A stretch of 64,000 nucleotides of DNA from Ascidia mentula. Taxonomy: Eukaryota > Chordata > Ascidiacea > Phlebobranchia > Ascidiidae. The position numbers and the translations under genes are program-made. How positions within the stretch are numbered: position 1 is the stretch's first letter; each line of letters starts with the position of its first letter. Location: contig OX387205.1 of NCBI GenBank assembly GCA_947561715.1, positions 13,583,001 to 13,647,000 of the forward strand, given 5' to 3'. This document shows, piece after piece, positions 39,683 to 53,063 of the stretch. A model generated the notes under the pieces. That model was not told the DNA's origin. It saw nothing but the letters and a program-made list of their open reading frames with translations, and did not search any database.

Positions 39683-41734
39683 CAAACAACCAGCCAAAAT
39701 GCCTAATTTTCTACTTGTAATTTGCATTAGGTTGACCCAATTCATGTTGGACAAATTACCAGCATCTGTCACAAATGGTGTTGGTGAATGGTTGCTTAAC
39801 AAAAGGTTTGATCATGAGTTATATGGACTTCGACCAAAACACAGAGTGTTTGGTCAGGTAAAATATTTTTATTGTCCACTTTAGTACAGATGTAGTTTTT
39901 GTGAACAAAATAGAACCTATCTAGTGTGTAAAAGTAAAATTTTGTGCTGAAATTGTTTTGTCTAAACATTTTACAAAAATGAAAACGTATTTATCATTCA
40001 AAGTAATATTTTTAAAGAATGATTGCCAAAATGACAAAAAGTACAATGTTTTTTGTTTAAAAGCACCCCATGGTCAATGACGACATCCCAAATCGAATTT
40101 TAAGTGGAACTTTAATCATCAAAGGAATTTTCGAAACTTCACTGAAAATGGAGTTTATTTTGAGGACGGTGAATTCCAGGAAATAGATTATGTGATTTTC
40201 GCCACTGGTTACAACTTTTCCTATCCATTTCTTGATGAGTCTATTGTTAATGTAAGTCTAAATAACCTTAAAATTTAATCATCGACAAATAAATTAGGCA
40301 TGTATGTATAAAGGTACATTTACCAACTATTGCAATCTGCTTCTTGTTGAAACTGTTTGCCGTCAATGCATGTAAGTCGATTAATAGAAATTAGTTGTGT
40401 GGAGACTGTACGTAAAATTAATTTGTAAGCTTAGGATATCATGTATTGTAGGTTAAGAAGAACCAGGCTCCTTTGTACAAGTTTATGTGGCCTCCAAATG
40501 TAGAAAAGGGTACTCTCGCAATTATTGGTGGTATCCAGCCCATGGGTGCCATCAATCCCATATCAGAACTTCAGTGCCGATGGATTACAAGAGTGTTCAA
40601 AGGTATACTTGATATTAAAGGCAATGTAGTTTTGCATACAGTTTGTAATCAACTGCTCTTGAATCCCCTAATACAGTGGTTCTTAATTTCATGCACCCCT
40701 TTTAATCAATCTTTAAAGCCAAAATCACCCCTTTGGAAATTTAGTTTGTGAACTTTTTAACTCCAAGTAATGAATTTGTGCAATTGCATTTTAAACAAAA
40801 TTCCCCCTGCAAAACAAATTCACCTCGATTGATGACTCCCGCAAATTTGTTTCAAGAGCATTTTATCAGTTGTGATTTATGTATGCCAGTCATTTGTAAA
40901 CCTGTTATCAGTTACATTGCAGGACTTGCAAAACTTCCAACCAAGGCAGAAATGAATGCTCACTTAATTAGAACTGCAGAAGCTATGAAAAAGAGATATT
41001 ATTCAACACAACGGCATACTGTCCAAGTATTACAACGCGTTTTTAATTTAAGTGCACAGTGTGGACAATTGTTCAAAAAATTAGTAATGTTTTTCAGGTG
41101 GATTATGTAAAATACATGGATGACTTAGCTGTGGAAATTGGTGTCAAACCAAATCTTTTGAGGTTGGCGTTCACTGATCCAACACTCGCTCTCAAGGTAA
41201 ATGAAAAAGAAATAAAATTGAAGAACTTCTTGCTTTTAATAGAGCAATGGATTCCAAAACTCTACAGTTGCAACATTGGGTATAACATCAGTAATTTTTG
41301 AGCAGTCCTTTTTTTTTCACTTGATGTTTAAGTGACACTGGTTAACAGCAACAGCTATAGTGCGTATTGTTACATTTCTGATTCTTCTCGGTTGTTGATG
41401 GTTTAGAATTGTGACATTAACAATACCATATAGTGCTAGACTGTTTAATGTCTGGGTTTTCAAGTCATTCAGTATTCACATAAAAATTTTATTCTATGTG
41501 TACTAATATTTGTTGTAATTTCTACAGGTGATATTTGGGCCATGTACACCATACCAATTTAGACTGGAAGGCCCAGGAAAATGGTCCCAGGCTCGAAAAA
41601 TGATTATGACACAGCAGGAAAGGGTTCTTCATCCACTTAAAACAAGACCTAGTGTTGCTACCAGAAAGCCTGGCAAACTAGTGCAAATTGTGTTAATTTT
41701 GGTAGTGGCTTTGATTGTGTATGTTTTAATTTGA

Positions 41735-44700
41735 AGAGGTATATTGTCCCTTTGTTTAATGCCAATGCTTTTTAATTTATTTAAAATATTCTTTGCGAAC
41801 TTCGTATGCAAGACTCTAAATGGAGATTCTGTGATGTCTGCATAAATAATGAAGCTTTTTTGTATTTTTTTGAGCTGTAACATCTACAAGTGAATGCATT
41901 TTTATCGAATGTCTCTTTATTGTTATGTGCAAGCATAATGTACTCTAGTGTTTCATGAACTTATTTTAATTTTTTCTTATCTAGAACCTATGCAATGTTA
42001 GTCGATATGCAATTAAAAATGCGTGTTTAATTATTTTATTGTTTGAACAGAAATTTTATGTTTTTGTTTTAAAATTAAATTTGGTAGTGTGCCAAGTTGC
42101 ATTTCAGTGTAGGTTAAAACGTTTGTAACACTTCAATTTTTGGACGGGGAAAGCTTACATCTTGCATTCTTTACATATAGCTAGTTGTTTGGGGCAATTT
42201 TTTTCCGTACTCGTATTTGTGCCAAGTAATACCCGATGGTGATAATACTCTCATAAATGTTAGTGTTTTGGCCTTGGTAGCAAACAAAGCTGCTTCGGAA
42301 ACCGTACTAATCCTACGAAATGTGACCATTGCGTTGCGGTTGGTGGAAATATGCGGTGCGAGGCGGGTGTAGATTGTATTGCATATGACGTGCTGGTTGC
42401 TTGCGCGGCGACTGAAACTCGCTGCAGGCTGACTGTGCATGTTTGAACTGCGATATATTCCACATAGCTTTGTTGCATATTTCTACCGGTGCCGTTGACA
42501 ACGTCTATATTTCGTTGTAGGTATTGGTTCGCGTTTCAGCTGCTTTTTATTTCGTAATTTTCCTAAAAATTTGATTTGTGGTGCTTTCCCGATTTCAATC
42601 CTTGTCAATACTGCATTTTCAATCACTGTCGATATTTGAATACACATTTTTTTGTATTGAATTTGGTATTGAATATTGCGCTGAAGGGTAGAAATTTCAG
42701 TCAATTTCTCTCTTTGCCAAACTGAACACTTGCAGTGTGACAATGTATCAATAAAATAGTTAACAAAACAAGAAGCCTATGTACAATGCTTCTCAATTCG
42801 CACAGCAACAACACATACAGTAAGGGGAATAATTGGTGGAAAAAGGGTGTGTTTCGTTAAGACTTTCCGAGCAGGAAAATGTCGGCCAACCCCTGACAAA
42901 ATTTCCTCTGAAAGCTTAATTTGTTCTGAAAAGTGACATAAAGGTGCAAATATTGTTTGTCAACAAACTGAATTATGCTACTACACTCATAACTAACATT
43001 CATTAATAACAAATTTTTCCGTGCATATTATATAAGTCATTAAAACGAAATAAAAACTGCAGCAACGTATTCATCCATACTGTACTGGGATTATATTTAA
43101 CTGCAGTGGAAATCAAACAAGGAGTATGGCAATCATTGTTAGCATTAACGTTAACTCTGCATGGTCTATGATTTAGCCTTCTTTGGTGAGATTTATGTTT
43201 CCACTCTGTAGCCGCCACTATTTATTGATTATGGAGTATAACTTGTCTGTAAAGAGGTTTTGTAGTTGTTTGGTGTTCGTCAACCACACAATATGTTTTT
43301 AATAATTCCACACTCTACATTTCAACATTAGAAGCTTTAAAACCGTTGCCTTTATGCATAAATTTCCGAACAATAAACGGGGAAGGAATTTTTCGACAAG
43401 AAACAGAACGAAAACAATGTAAAAGTTGACATCAAATTTTGCAAATCATTGAAAAGTTGCGTTAGCGTCGATGTATTCTAGAAACGAGGCTGCGTAAAAG
43501 CTTAATTGCTTGAGGCTACGCTTCAGGCGATTTTGTGTCTGTGTTTACGAGGTTGAATTGCTGCAAACTCAGCAAGAATTTCCCATCGTTGTTGGTCTGT
43601 GTAATGACGTCACACCACCAATAAAAAGGTTTCATTAATTAACAAAAAATAACAAACTGTTTTTTTGAAATTCAGCTGAATACTTACGCAAATGCGTAAA
43701 TTTAGATACCCAGCAAATCTTCAACCACTATTTTATAACGGAAATAATTTTTAATCCTTTGGCCAAGGTCCAAACCCTAAAATAAACCTCACAGTTTTTC
43801 CATGGAATGAGTATTTAGCGTTTTCAAACAGTTTAAGTTAAAATTAAGTCCTGCAAAAGCTGCAAGAAGCCTAGCAATGACTAAGAAATGCGGTCTGACT
43901 TGAAACTTGTTTTTCTACATTTTTGTGGCTATGACGCCAAATAAAGTTCTGTGTGTCTGAGTTTTTCAGCTCACTTCAGAAGCTATTTGAAGCTGCAGGT
44001 CGTGGTTGCATAAAAGCTGTTTTGCACAAAAGCAATGTCTAAAAGTTTATGTGTTATTCGCATAGATATGAGCTGCATGTTAACATTTCTTGGCAAGGAT
44101 GAAGGATGAAGGTTGATAGTAGATTGTGAGGCGCAGAAAGCAGATATGTTTGCAGAAAGGAAGTTTAAATCGGTTTGTTCTGTTTATTTTAAAGCAAAAT
44201 TATTGCTACAATGAAGTGGTTCAACAACATAGATCAATTTTTCGGTTTGATTTGCAAATTAAAACAAAATAACCTTAGCCTTCGGAACACGATATTTGGT
44301 AAAAAAGAGCACTAAAATATCAACGCGTCGTTGCCAAGGACAACTTAAAGAATACTGCTCTCTTGCGCCATAACGTGGTGTTTCTACACCAAAGCGAGAT
44401 TTGTATTTGAGACAATAAAGTAAGTGATGCAGGGGCATGGCGAAGGTTGGTTACAGGTTGGTCATAAAAATTTAAGAAAAAACAAACACAGATGTTTTGA
44501 ATTGGCCAATGCACAACCATAAGTTGTTCAGTTAAAATGTTCGCATATTTTAATCCCTAAATGCGTGGAAATATATTTTATTTCATAGAAAATATTAAAC
44601 AGATATTTAAATCGGATTTGTTCGTTTTTTGCTTGTTTGCACCATAAGATTGCGCATAAAATATTTTTTTATAATCACCAATTGCAATGCCGACAAGTCT

Positions 44701-44920
44701 CTGGTTTAGAATGTGTCGGCTATGTGTATAGGTCGCACTTTTTGAAACAGAAATTTTATTGTTTTGTTAAACTTCACTTTGTCCCGGCATGAATTGAAAG
44801 TTTTACAGATCGGCCAATTCCATCCTGTCACCGCTTTAAATAAAATTAATTGTAAAACACCAAGTTGTGTTTCTCCTGCTTTTCACGAAAGGCTCTTTTG
44901 AAGAAGTTCGAAACCCCAAG
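41735..44920. other. FMO2 3' flank, junction, and ZP-C upstream region
   Basis: FMO2 3' UTR up to about 42221. At 42222 (CCAAGTAATACCC) the sequence jumps to the middle of the P2 3' flank (homologous to about 17086 and 53189). The rest copies the upstream region of ZP-A, without any P coding exon. No other gene seen. Confidence 0.55.
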
Positions 44921-47900
44921 ATGCAAATCGTCCTTCTACTTTGTATGTGGCTTCAAGTTTTGCCAGGTGACTGCATAGATACCGAGTAATGCACTGACAT
45001 AATTTGTGTTGGGTGGATGAACCCAACTTCACTGAAATAATATTTTATGAACATTCACAGACTTCGTTCGTCGTATTTTGTTCAGGTGGAGGATCGTCCA
45101 CGTGTCGACCTTCGGCTCATAGTGGAACCAGAAGCTATGTCTATATCCCCTCCTCATGTGAAAGTTATGAATTGGCGTACAGTACTGGAAGTGCTGGAAC
45201 TGCTGCAATACACTTGTATGGCTACACACTCGGCAACAACATTTGTTCGGTAAAAATGTCTTACTTCTTTTGTTGACAACATTGACACTTTTGCGTTGTC
45301 AACACTGATTACGGTGGTGCGACATCCTCTACGTATATGTGGAGGTCGCATGGCAAGTTGTGCGCTTGCGCACCAGTGTATATTGACCTCAATATATCCC
45401 GTGAAACCACTGAGCTCCTGAAGCTCAGTTGGTAGAGCGTTGGGCCTGGTTAGCCCAGGGTCGCGAATTCAAACATCACCGGGAGCTTGATTTTCAGATC
45501 TCGCTCGGATTTGTTGGGAAAATGGCTGATCCAGCAAGGCCGCGATGCCAGTGAAGCTTTTGATTCTTTTGTAACAATAATGATTTTCGTGCTCTATTAC
45601 TCTGATTGCAAACATTCAACTAATCATTGAAAGCATTTAACTGGAAAAGAAATTCAATACAAAAAGAAACAAAATCCAATTTGCAATAATTACTTTTCAA
45701 TTTTCTTCTTAAAGGGATCAAGAATTTGCTGGCGAGTCACAAGTCGAACGTTTCTCAAGATGTTTCGCTTCACGCGAACTTTATTTACTTTCGATATGTT
45801 TCTGTGTTCATTTAATTATGTGATAGGTTTACCAAGGAAGCAACAAAAACGGAGTCTTGCTGGGGACTTTCGTTGGCAATGGAAGTGCGACAGGAATTGT
45901 GAAATCAAATACCGGTTCCTTGTATTTGAGTTGCCCCACGTTACGAGGCATTACTAACTATCCAAGCTTTGCGTTTATAAAAGGTAAATTACTCTGTCCA
46001 CTGATTTCTGTGTAAATTTCATATTACTGATGAACTAAAATCACTCGTTATGACGAAACAAACATTTTTGTTTGACAATTAGGCGATTTTAGTTTATCAA
46101 GTTGAGTGATATTTCAAGCAGATTTTCTCTGTCGCCTTAACTTAGCTTGTATGGTTTACACTGACTTTGTAATTTAACTGTTAATAAAGCTACCGCACAG
46201 GGATTTTCCACCGTGCATTGTGAAACCTATTTGAAAACACGCCAAGAATTGCTGCTGTATGACGACGAACGTCACTATATGTTGTTTAGTCACCGAGGAA
46301 GCCTCGTGCAACATGAAGTTGAACGTGGAAGATCTTCCAACAACTCTCGTTCTCCCGACAAGTAATGGAAAGTTATTGGGAAACCTTGCTTGTAATTACA
46401 CGGTGTCAAGTCCAGTGAGGTGCAACTTTACAGTTACTGTGTCGTCAGGACTAACGACTAACGCAGTAAACAACATATTCGTAAGTTCGTATGAATAGTT
46501 CCAACGAATTTTGATATAAAAACTCCTAAATTAGCATTGAAATTGCCAGATCATGTCAATGTTGCATTTAAAATCACACCGCAGGCAGTATTTTGACTTT
46601 TTAATGTATTTGGATTTAGTCTAGAATCAATTTCACTTTCTCAAGCAAATAAATAAAAAAATAATGAATACAAAAATTGCAATGACAGTTGACGAGGCAA
46701 ATATAGAGGATTTCAAGTCACGGGCTTAGATACAAAGCTGTTCCGTATGTAGGAGCACGCAAAGGGTAGGAGACATACGCACTTGAATGTGATTGGTTAC
46801 AAATGTAATGTTTATCAGATAATTAATTCCATTTCGTTACAGCGAAGTTCAACCTAAGTAACAATAAAGTGTAAATTAAACCTGCCGATAAGTTTCACGT
46901 GTCCTTTCATCGCAATTAAAGAATAACTAAAATAAATACAACGACTCTTTCAACATATGCTGAAATGTAAAATAATGTGGACCAGAGAGAGGCTTTGTCT
47001 ATTTAAGGAAATATTTATTACATCACAGAAGTTGTTCAGAGCGAAGTTCGCATGAAAATTACCACAAGTTGTGACTTAAAAACTCAATAGCTTTCAACAT
47101 TACCTAATGCCTGATTATATTAAACTTGCATTTGAATTCGCACATCAGGTTGTATCTTGACATTTCACAGTATTTGGATTTGGACCAAAAATGAAATCAC
47201 TTTCTTGAAAAAAAAATACAGCAAAGAATAATAAATGCAAAAAATTACAACAACAGTGTAAAAAAAGAAAACATGATTATTTAAGAGAAAATTATTCGTG
47301 TAGAAAGTCGTTCGAGCGAAGTAGAGTAATCCAAATCACGAAACGTTTGTGTTTTGCTTTCTTTAGGAAGTATTATAGCGACCTTTTAAAGAAGAAATTT
47401 CCTTTAGATTTTATCAGACGATCCTTCCCATCCAGGAATCAGAATAAGTCGAACTCAAACAGATGAAATAGTCACAACGGTTCAAGCCCGAAGAGTCAAC
47501 GTTCAAATATTTACTTGGACCGCCTCATCACCTTCTCCAACCATTCACATCGATTCAGGTTTAATACACAACTGTTTGTCAACAAATTACCGCAATATTT
47601 TAAACCATGGAAAACGGAAAATTATAAGCTTGTTACTACAACAAACATAAACACACAAACTAAACAAACTGCTTGATCTTAATCCCGCTCATAGAATAGG
47701 TAATAGTAGATAAACTAAAGACTTAACTGATATGCAAAAATAAAAAGTTATGCCAAACTACTCTTCAAAAAATTATCTCTTTCCAATTGAGACCATGAAC
47801 TTTACGCAGACTGCAAGTTGTTTGATGGAATAGAATGCACCGACTCCGTCAAGCTAAAGTTGGTATTTAAGTAAAAATTTGCTGCAAAAAAAACAAAGTA

Positions 47901-50413
47901 AATAAAATTAAATTATTTATTTGCCACAACACGGGTACAAATTTCTGTCAAAAAAAGTAAACACTTACAGTGTAACATTGTAACATTATTATGGGTATCA
48001 ACATTCTATTTGCTTTTTTAGCGTCAGTTCTCATGGATTAAAATTACTTCTAGCAAGCGGAGAAGATATTTTGTATATTTCTAATCAAACGACCACCAAC
48101 CTTAATTCTCTTCCGGAGAGTTGCAAAGCTCCAGCAAATAATCCAGTTTTTCATTTCGATCTCAACGAATGTTCTCCAACTAAAAAGGTGTCTGTTTAGA
48201 TTTTCCTAACAGATTTTGCCAACCCAGGTTATGTTCAACAAAATTGACATAAACTTCCCCTTTAGAAACTTTCTTCTTGACAGATTTTCGTTAACACATA
48301 GCGAATTAATTGTGGAAAATTGTAGAATTGATGTTTCTCTCTTAGAAAACAAGCGACATGTTCAGATTGGTTTACAAAGTTCGCAACTTCAAGTACAACA
48401 GCCAAGTAGTAAGTAGGATGTCCTACCGACCTTACTGGGAGATATCTTGTGACTACAACGAGTCGAAAATATTGAACAGAAATATTAAAGTGGATGCTGG
48501 TTCTGTTTTAACCAAATTAGCGTAAGTATGGGTGCGTTTTGGAAAGCTGCAGACAGGGTGTGTACACGCACTGTTTCGACCTGTAAGTTCTCATCAGTGC
48601 AGCTGTTGAAGTGGCACTGTGCTAGCTTTTGCACTAGCGGGCACACTAATTTCCACTTTGTGGTACCTTTCCGGTCAACGTCGATCCGTTGGGTACCCTA
48701 TACGGAGTGGGTTTTAAATAACACTTTTTACAACCACGAGTTCAAGTTAACCTCAAAACTTTTTGAACAGAAAAGAAAACATTGTCGCTTCACACAGTAC
48801 GGTTGGCAACATTACGGTCAGGTTTGCGTTGTTTGGTGACGAGCAAATGCGAAACCCACTTACATCTAATTCGATCGTTAGTGTTCCAGAATATATCTAC
48901 GCAAAACTGGATATTTCGGCCTACAAAAAAATAGATTTATTGGTGAGTAATCATTCAAGTGTTTCTTGTGGGCGATGGCTGATAGCGTTTCTGTTTCTTC
49001 ATCTTTCAATTTAGTTGAAAAGTTGTTGGATCACAAGAGACGTTGGAGGAAATAAAAGATATGAACTCATCAGAGAAAGGTGATTACCCCGAGCAAATAT
49101 TTAAACCATCCTTCTTCATTAGTTTGCAAACATTCGTTTGTTTCTGATTTGTTTTGGATTTTTGTACAGACTTGTTGCCGTAAATCTATAGTCTATGAAG
49201 GTTACAAATTTACAAAAAAAAGCGTTCAAAAAACGTTGTTTGGGCTAATTTTTGCTTTTTTAGCTGCAAAGTTGAGCACGAAACTGAAACTGAAGACACG
49301 ATTGTGGTGACGAGAAATTATCAACCGATTTACGCCACCTTCAAGTTTCGTTCATTTGTTTGGATGAACGTGTCTGAAAACCAACAATCCCTGTACGCTC
49401 ACTGCTACGTGCAATTATGTGACAACACCAACACCGTATGTGCACAACCGGTAAGATAATATATTTATCAATGAAAATCATATATTAATAATTCTGCAAG
49501 TGCAAATACCTAGTACAACCGGTAAGATATCCATATCCTGTTATTTATCGCATTGTTCATGACCACAAATATTAGCTTAGATAACAACAATGCATGTTTT
49601 GCTTTCTTCCCACAGGATTGCTCACGTGGACGCAAACGTCGATCTGTGGTTCCGGGTTTAAAGGAAGTCATATCAGTTGGACCTTTCTATGTTTCGGTTC
49701 CGGATCTGTGTGAAAAGGCGAGTTTTATCCGTGCGACAACTTTACTGGAGAGACTAAACCGAATATGTAGAATTGACTCATGCAAGTTTATCATTGTATC
49801 TTGATATACAAAACTATGAAGCCATCAAGGAACCCCTTTTTCGATTTGTTTTGGGAACAGAAATATTTGGACACACAAATTGACTATTTCCGGATCCTTG
49901 CTCTTACAATATTGCTTACAGTTAATGTTTGTTTAGGAAAATGGAGGTTGCACTGACTCTTGCAACATCATAAACGGAATCATAAAATGTTCATGTTTTG
50001 AAGGTCACGTCCTTGACGAGGACAAGAAAACGTGCATAGGTAAATGTGGAGGAAACTTAAGCTAATGAAAGATAAGATTGTCGTTGCGTTAATGGGCGAA
50101 TTAAGAAAATATTGTTGCGCATCTGAAGTGTTGGTTGAATATTAGATAACAACCAAATAACTTTGATTCAACGCAATAACGATGTGAATAAAGAAGAACT
50201 GCAGAAAATCATAATGCTACTTGCTCTTAATTTATTGTAGGAGTGGAGCAAGCATTTGAAAGCAAAGGATTCCAGAAAATGGAAATCCTTTACATTGCTG
50301 TTGGAGCCATCGTTCTTTTGCTTATTGTGGTTGTGGGGTTGATAATAATGCGTTTGAAACCACGTTCTGGTAATGGAGGGTTTACCCAGGGAGTACTTGT
50401 GCGTGGAAAGTAA
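44921..50413 (+). CDS. ZP-domain/EGF transmembrane protein ZP-C, 14 exons, 637 aa
   Basis: Exons: 44921-44966, 45086-45249, 45827-45983, 46290-46480, 47408-47558, 47810-47870, 48022-48187, 48346-48521, 48771-48942, 49015-49079, 49264-49450, 49616-49717, 49937-50039, 50241-50413 (1914 nt). Same order of signal peptide, N-terminal region, ZP module, RKRR cleavage site, EGF-like repeat, transmembrane helix and tail as ZP-B. Exon 2 has its own variant (GTRSYVYIPSSCESYEL) and exon 5 ends with TWTASSPS where others have TYSGSSPS or TYSASSPS. The exon 6 donor is AA|GTAAAA, where the other copies have AT|GTAAAA; this changes one residue. GC donor in intron 12. Exons 9-14 differ from ZP-B by only a few bases. 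Appears intact. Confidence 0.85.
45414..45487 (+). repeat. tRNA-like element in ZP-C intron 2
   Basis: GCTCCTG acceptor arm, AGCTCAGTTGGTAGAGC D arm, TGGGC/GCCCA anticodon stem; the T arm is decayed (GCGAA/ATCAC). Confidence 0.5.
48570..48708 (+). repeat. R1 dispersed repeat in ZP-C intron 8
   Basis: Same position and nearly the same sequence as in ZP-B, with a few more bases in the CCGGTCAACGTCGATCC segment, so it was inserted before the B/C/D copies split. Confidence 0.6.
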
Positions 50414-52379
50414 CTGACTGATTGCCTCCAGGTTTAGGACCTCAGCACAGCAATCGTTCACAACAGCTTATATTGAATGATTGCGAGTTAAACCTAATTG
50501 TACATACAACTAACAAATTGCTTGCTTTTCTTGGTTTGAAAGAATATTCTAGGAAGTAAAATGTTTACAAACTTTGCATATTTTGCATTTATGTTAAAAA
50601 ATAGGTTGGATTGATAATCACTCCTTTGCGATGTAATTTGTGACAATAGTTGTAATCTCATCTCAGAAACGAACCCACCGTATTTGTTTGTGTATAATAT
50701 ATGCTATGCCAGTTTCAAATAACAAATAAAAAAATGCAGCAACAAACTTTTACACACAAGATTTATGTTAAACTGAGGAAGTTAGAAGCAGTTATATTAT
50801 GCGTATTGCATATGAAAGCTTCGGTTTCTATTGTAGTTTAGCTTGGTGAGCAGGAAATCATTAACAGAATTATAATGCTTAACATGATTGCCATGCTATG
50901 TGTGATCGAGTACCACTGCATTTAATTATAATCCCATACTTTTTTCGTTTATACAGCTTACGTAACATACACGATATTTTTGTTAGTTATGAATGGAAGA
51001 TTTAGATCAGGCGTATTGACAATCAATATTTGCATTTTTATGTCGTCAAACAAAACAACTTGAGCTTACAGAGGATTCATATAAGACATATTCCTGCTCG
51101 CAAACTCTGCCCTAACGAACAACGCTATTTTTCCATTAACAATTCCGCTCCCTTCAGTGTTTATGTTGTAAAGAGGAATTGTCGCGGCCGGATGATTTTG
51201 CTGGACGGGCCGGATGTGGCTGTGGTCTGTTGGTTGCTCACCCAAATTTAAATCAACAAGAAAAATCGGTTACAAGGGTGTTTATTTGTGCAAGTAAGAC
51301 TACTGTGACTTTGGTATAGTTACACAAAATCAAACAGAAGTGAATCGGTGACCAAGTGAGATCTGAGCTGAAAGCTGAGCGTGGCTTTGGCACGCAAGAC
51401 AGAAAATTTACACAAAAAAAGGTAGATTGGCGCCTTAAATTTTATTGAATATTTGTCCGCGTAATTATCCAAGCGATTTTTTGTCAGTGATTACTTCAAA
51501 AGTGAGATCGTAACACAGATTTTTGACTCTCGTTGGAATTCCTATTTGTCATCGTCTTTATTTTGTTTTGGAATTCAATAAAACGCTTTTAAGCAATTCT
51601 TCTCAGGAGCAACTGATGTTGCCGTTATATCATGAAAAATGGTGATATTTTTATAAATTCATTCAGGATATTGCACCAACGCTAATCATCAGTTTCTCTA
51701 AGATTTGGTCTTGAACGAAAGACGTTGTTACAAATATTTAGCTTCACCCCAAAAACAACCTTGGTTATTTATATAAAGATCAAAGGTGTCCCATACCACA
51801 GTGGTAGAATGCTAAACAAATTACGTGGAAGGTCGCTACCTTGACAAAAACGAAAATAACATGCATTGGTACATTTTAATCCAGTCGTACTGTGTCATGT
51901 AGTTGTTTGTGGTTTCAAAAAGACGCGTCCTTGAGTGATTATAGTTGGTTACCATGGTAACACGATCCGTCACAGACTTACGTCAGTTTTTTTCTCATGG
52001 AACCAGATAGCCATATGACAAAAAGAAAGACACTTTTCACCTTTGACGTTCACACTTACATCGCGGAGACGATATTGCACTGTAGTAATATTTGCAATGT
52101 TTTTCAAAGCACTACTACAGTTTATTGGCGTTGTTGCTGTTATTTTCACAACGGCGAGCTGGTACTCAACGATTACACTCATGTAAACCTTCCAGTGTCG
52201 ATTGAAATTTCGTCACTGGCATAAGTTTTGATGCATGGCAATGCAAAGAATGAGCAAAATGCTCACTTTGGTGCATTGCATTGTTGTTGCCTTGTTTGTG
52301 AAAACAGTTTCGTTGTGTGTAAAATGGAAGCAGTAAAAGATAATGGAATTTAGCAAATAATCGATCGTTCTGCTTTCAG
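50414..52379. other. ZP-C 3' flank, relic and junction
   Basis: AATAAA at 50725-50730; inverted hAT-like segment at about 51000-51245; ZP-A type relic from about 51826; junction at about 52213 (TTGAAATTTCG|TCACTGGC), after which the sequence is that of the P2 intron (homologous to about 15930-16270), shortened. Confidence 0.55.
51826..52212 (+). pseudogene. Relic of ZP-A type exon 13 and intron 13 behind ZP-C
   Basis: Same relic as behind ZP-B (GGAAGGTCGCTACCTTGACAAAAACG). It is cut short on the 3' side by the junction at 52213. No SL insert (single ACAGTTTATT at 52117-52126). Confidence 0.65.
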
Positions 52380-53063
52380 GCCAGGCGCTTTTTGGAGCGG
52401 TCCAGTCGACATGTGGACGATAGAAACGACGGACATGTGATGGAAAATGCAGTCAAGTACGCTTGTGATTGGTTTGGTCTCACGGGAGACAACTTAAATT
52501 CAGTTGAAGACCAAGAGAAATTAGAAACCATTTCCACACTTGCCAAGAATCTTTTGGTAGTCAGCGGAATCGCCTACTTTGCTGGACAAGTTGGGGTTCC
52601 CGGAACCCAGCTGGTAACCGTTGCATGCTGGCTTGGTCAGAGATACTACCAAAATTATCAGAATCAGAAAATTGAGGCCAACAACGTCGAAGTGGACAGC
52701 GATGAAGATGAGGAATTTCTCTCCTGCAATTTAAGCATTGTGGACCAGGAGGAACAGCAGGAGGATCCACATGAGGGCCCGACATGTCCACAAGGTCCTG
52801 TACCGGAACCGCACAGCTGGTGTGGTAAAGTGAAAGGTTTTTTTAGCAGGTGCAGTTCCGCAGCTGTAGACACAGTGAAAGATGGGCTACATTGGGTAAA
52901 GAGCACGTTTTGGGATGCGCCATTGAACTGGTTTGTAAGGAACGTTGTCAACCCAGTTGTGGACTTTTGGATCAATGTGATTGTGAACCGTATTAAAGAG
53001 GGTTTCAACGAGGCAATGTCCCGAAATGGATTTGGCGGGGCAGGAGCTTTTGCTGCAGCTTAA
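52380..53063 (+). pseudogene. P3: second exon of the P family without exon 1
   Basis: 684 bases, the same length as P2 exon 2, with a preserved TTTCAG acceptor (52378-52379) and an open frame to the stop. The product keeps DSDEDEEF and STFWDAPLNWFV, with about a dozen changes against P2. The duplication starts inside the intron, so the four-codon exon 1 and the promoter are missing. The first in-frame ATG in the exon (52440) would give about 207 residues. It may be silent, or may be spliced to a new upstream exon. The open frame with nearly no decay suggests a young copy or continued use. Confidence 0.65.

Larger units (their letters stand above)
36632..41734 (+). pseudogene. Flavin-containing monooxygenase (FMO2) with a one-base deletion in exon 8
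   Basis: Exons: 36632-36746, 37367-37538, 37748-37831, 38326-38441, 38546-38688, 39162-39247, 39731-39857, 40064-40251, 40452-40602, 40923-41026, 41098-41196, 41528-41734. Motifs: FAD-binding GGGASG at residues 9-14, [11 protein letters not shown] at 167-177, NADPH-binding GIGNSG at 192-197, then FATGY in exon 8 and a hydrophobic C-terminus ([16 protein letters not shown]). Twelve exons with the same phases as FMO1. Exon 8 is 188 nt against 189 in FMO1: the frame reads [15 protein letters not shown] correctly, then shifts in the GGAATTTT run at 40124-40131 and meets TAG at 40184-40186, after about 321 residues. All other exons are open and well conserved, so this could be a sequencing or assembly error, a recent null allele or a young pseudogene. 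A whole product would be about 530 residues. Confidence 0.85.
42222..52212 (+). repeat. Segmental duplication, block C
   Basis: Starts within P-type 3' flank, contains ZP-C, its hAT-like remnant and the exon 13 relic, and ends at 52212 inside the relic, where the sequence jumps to the P2 intron. Both ends are abrupt when compared with blocks A, B and D. Confidence 0.7.
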
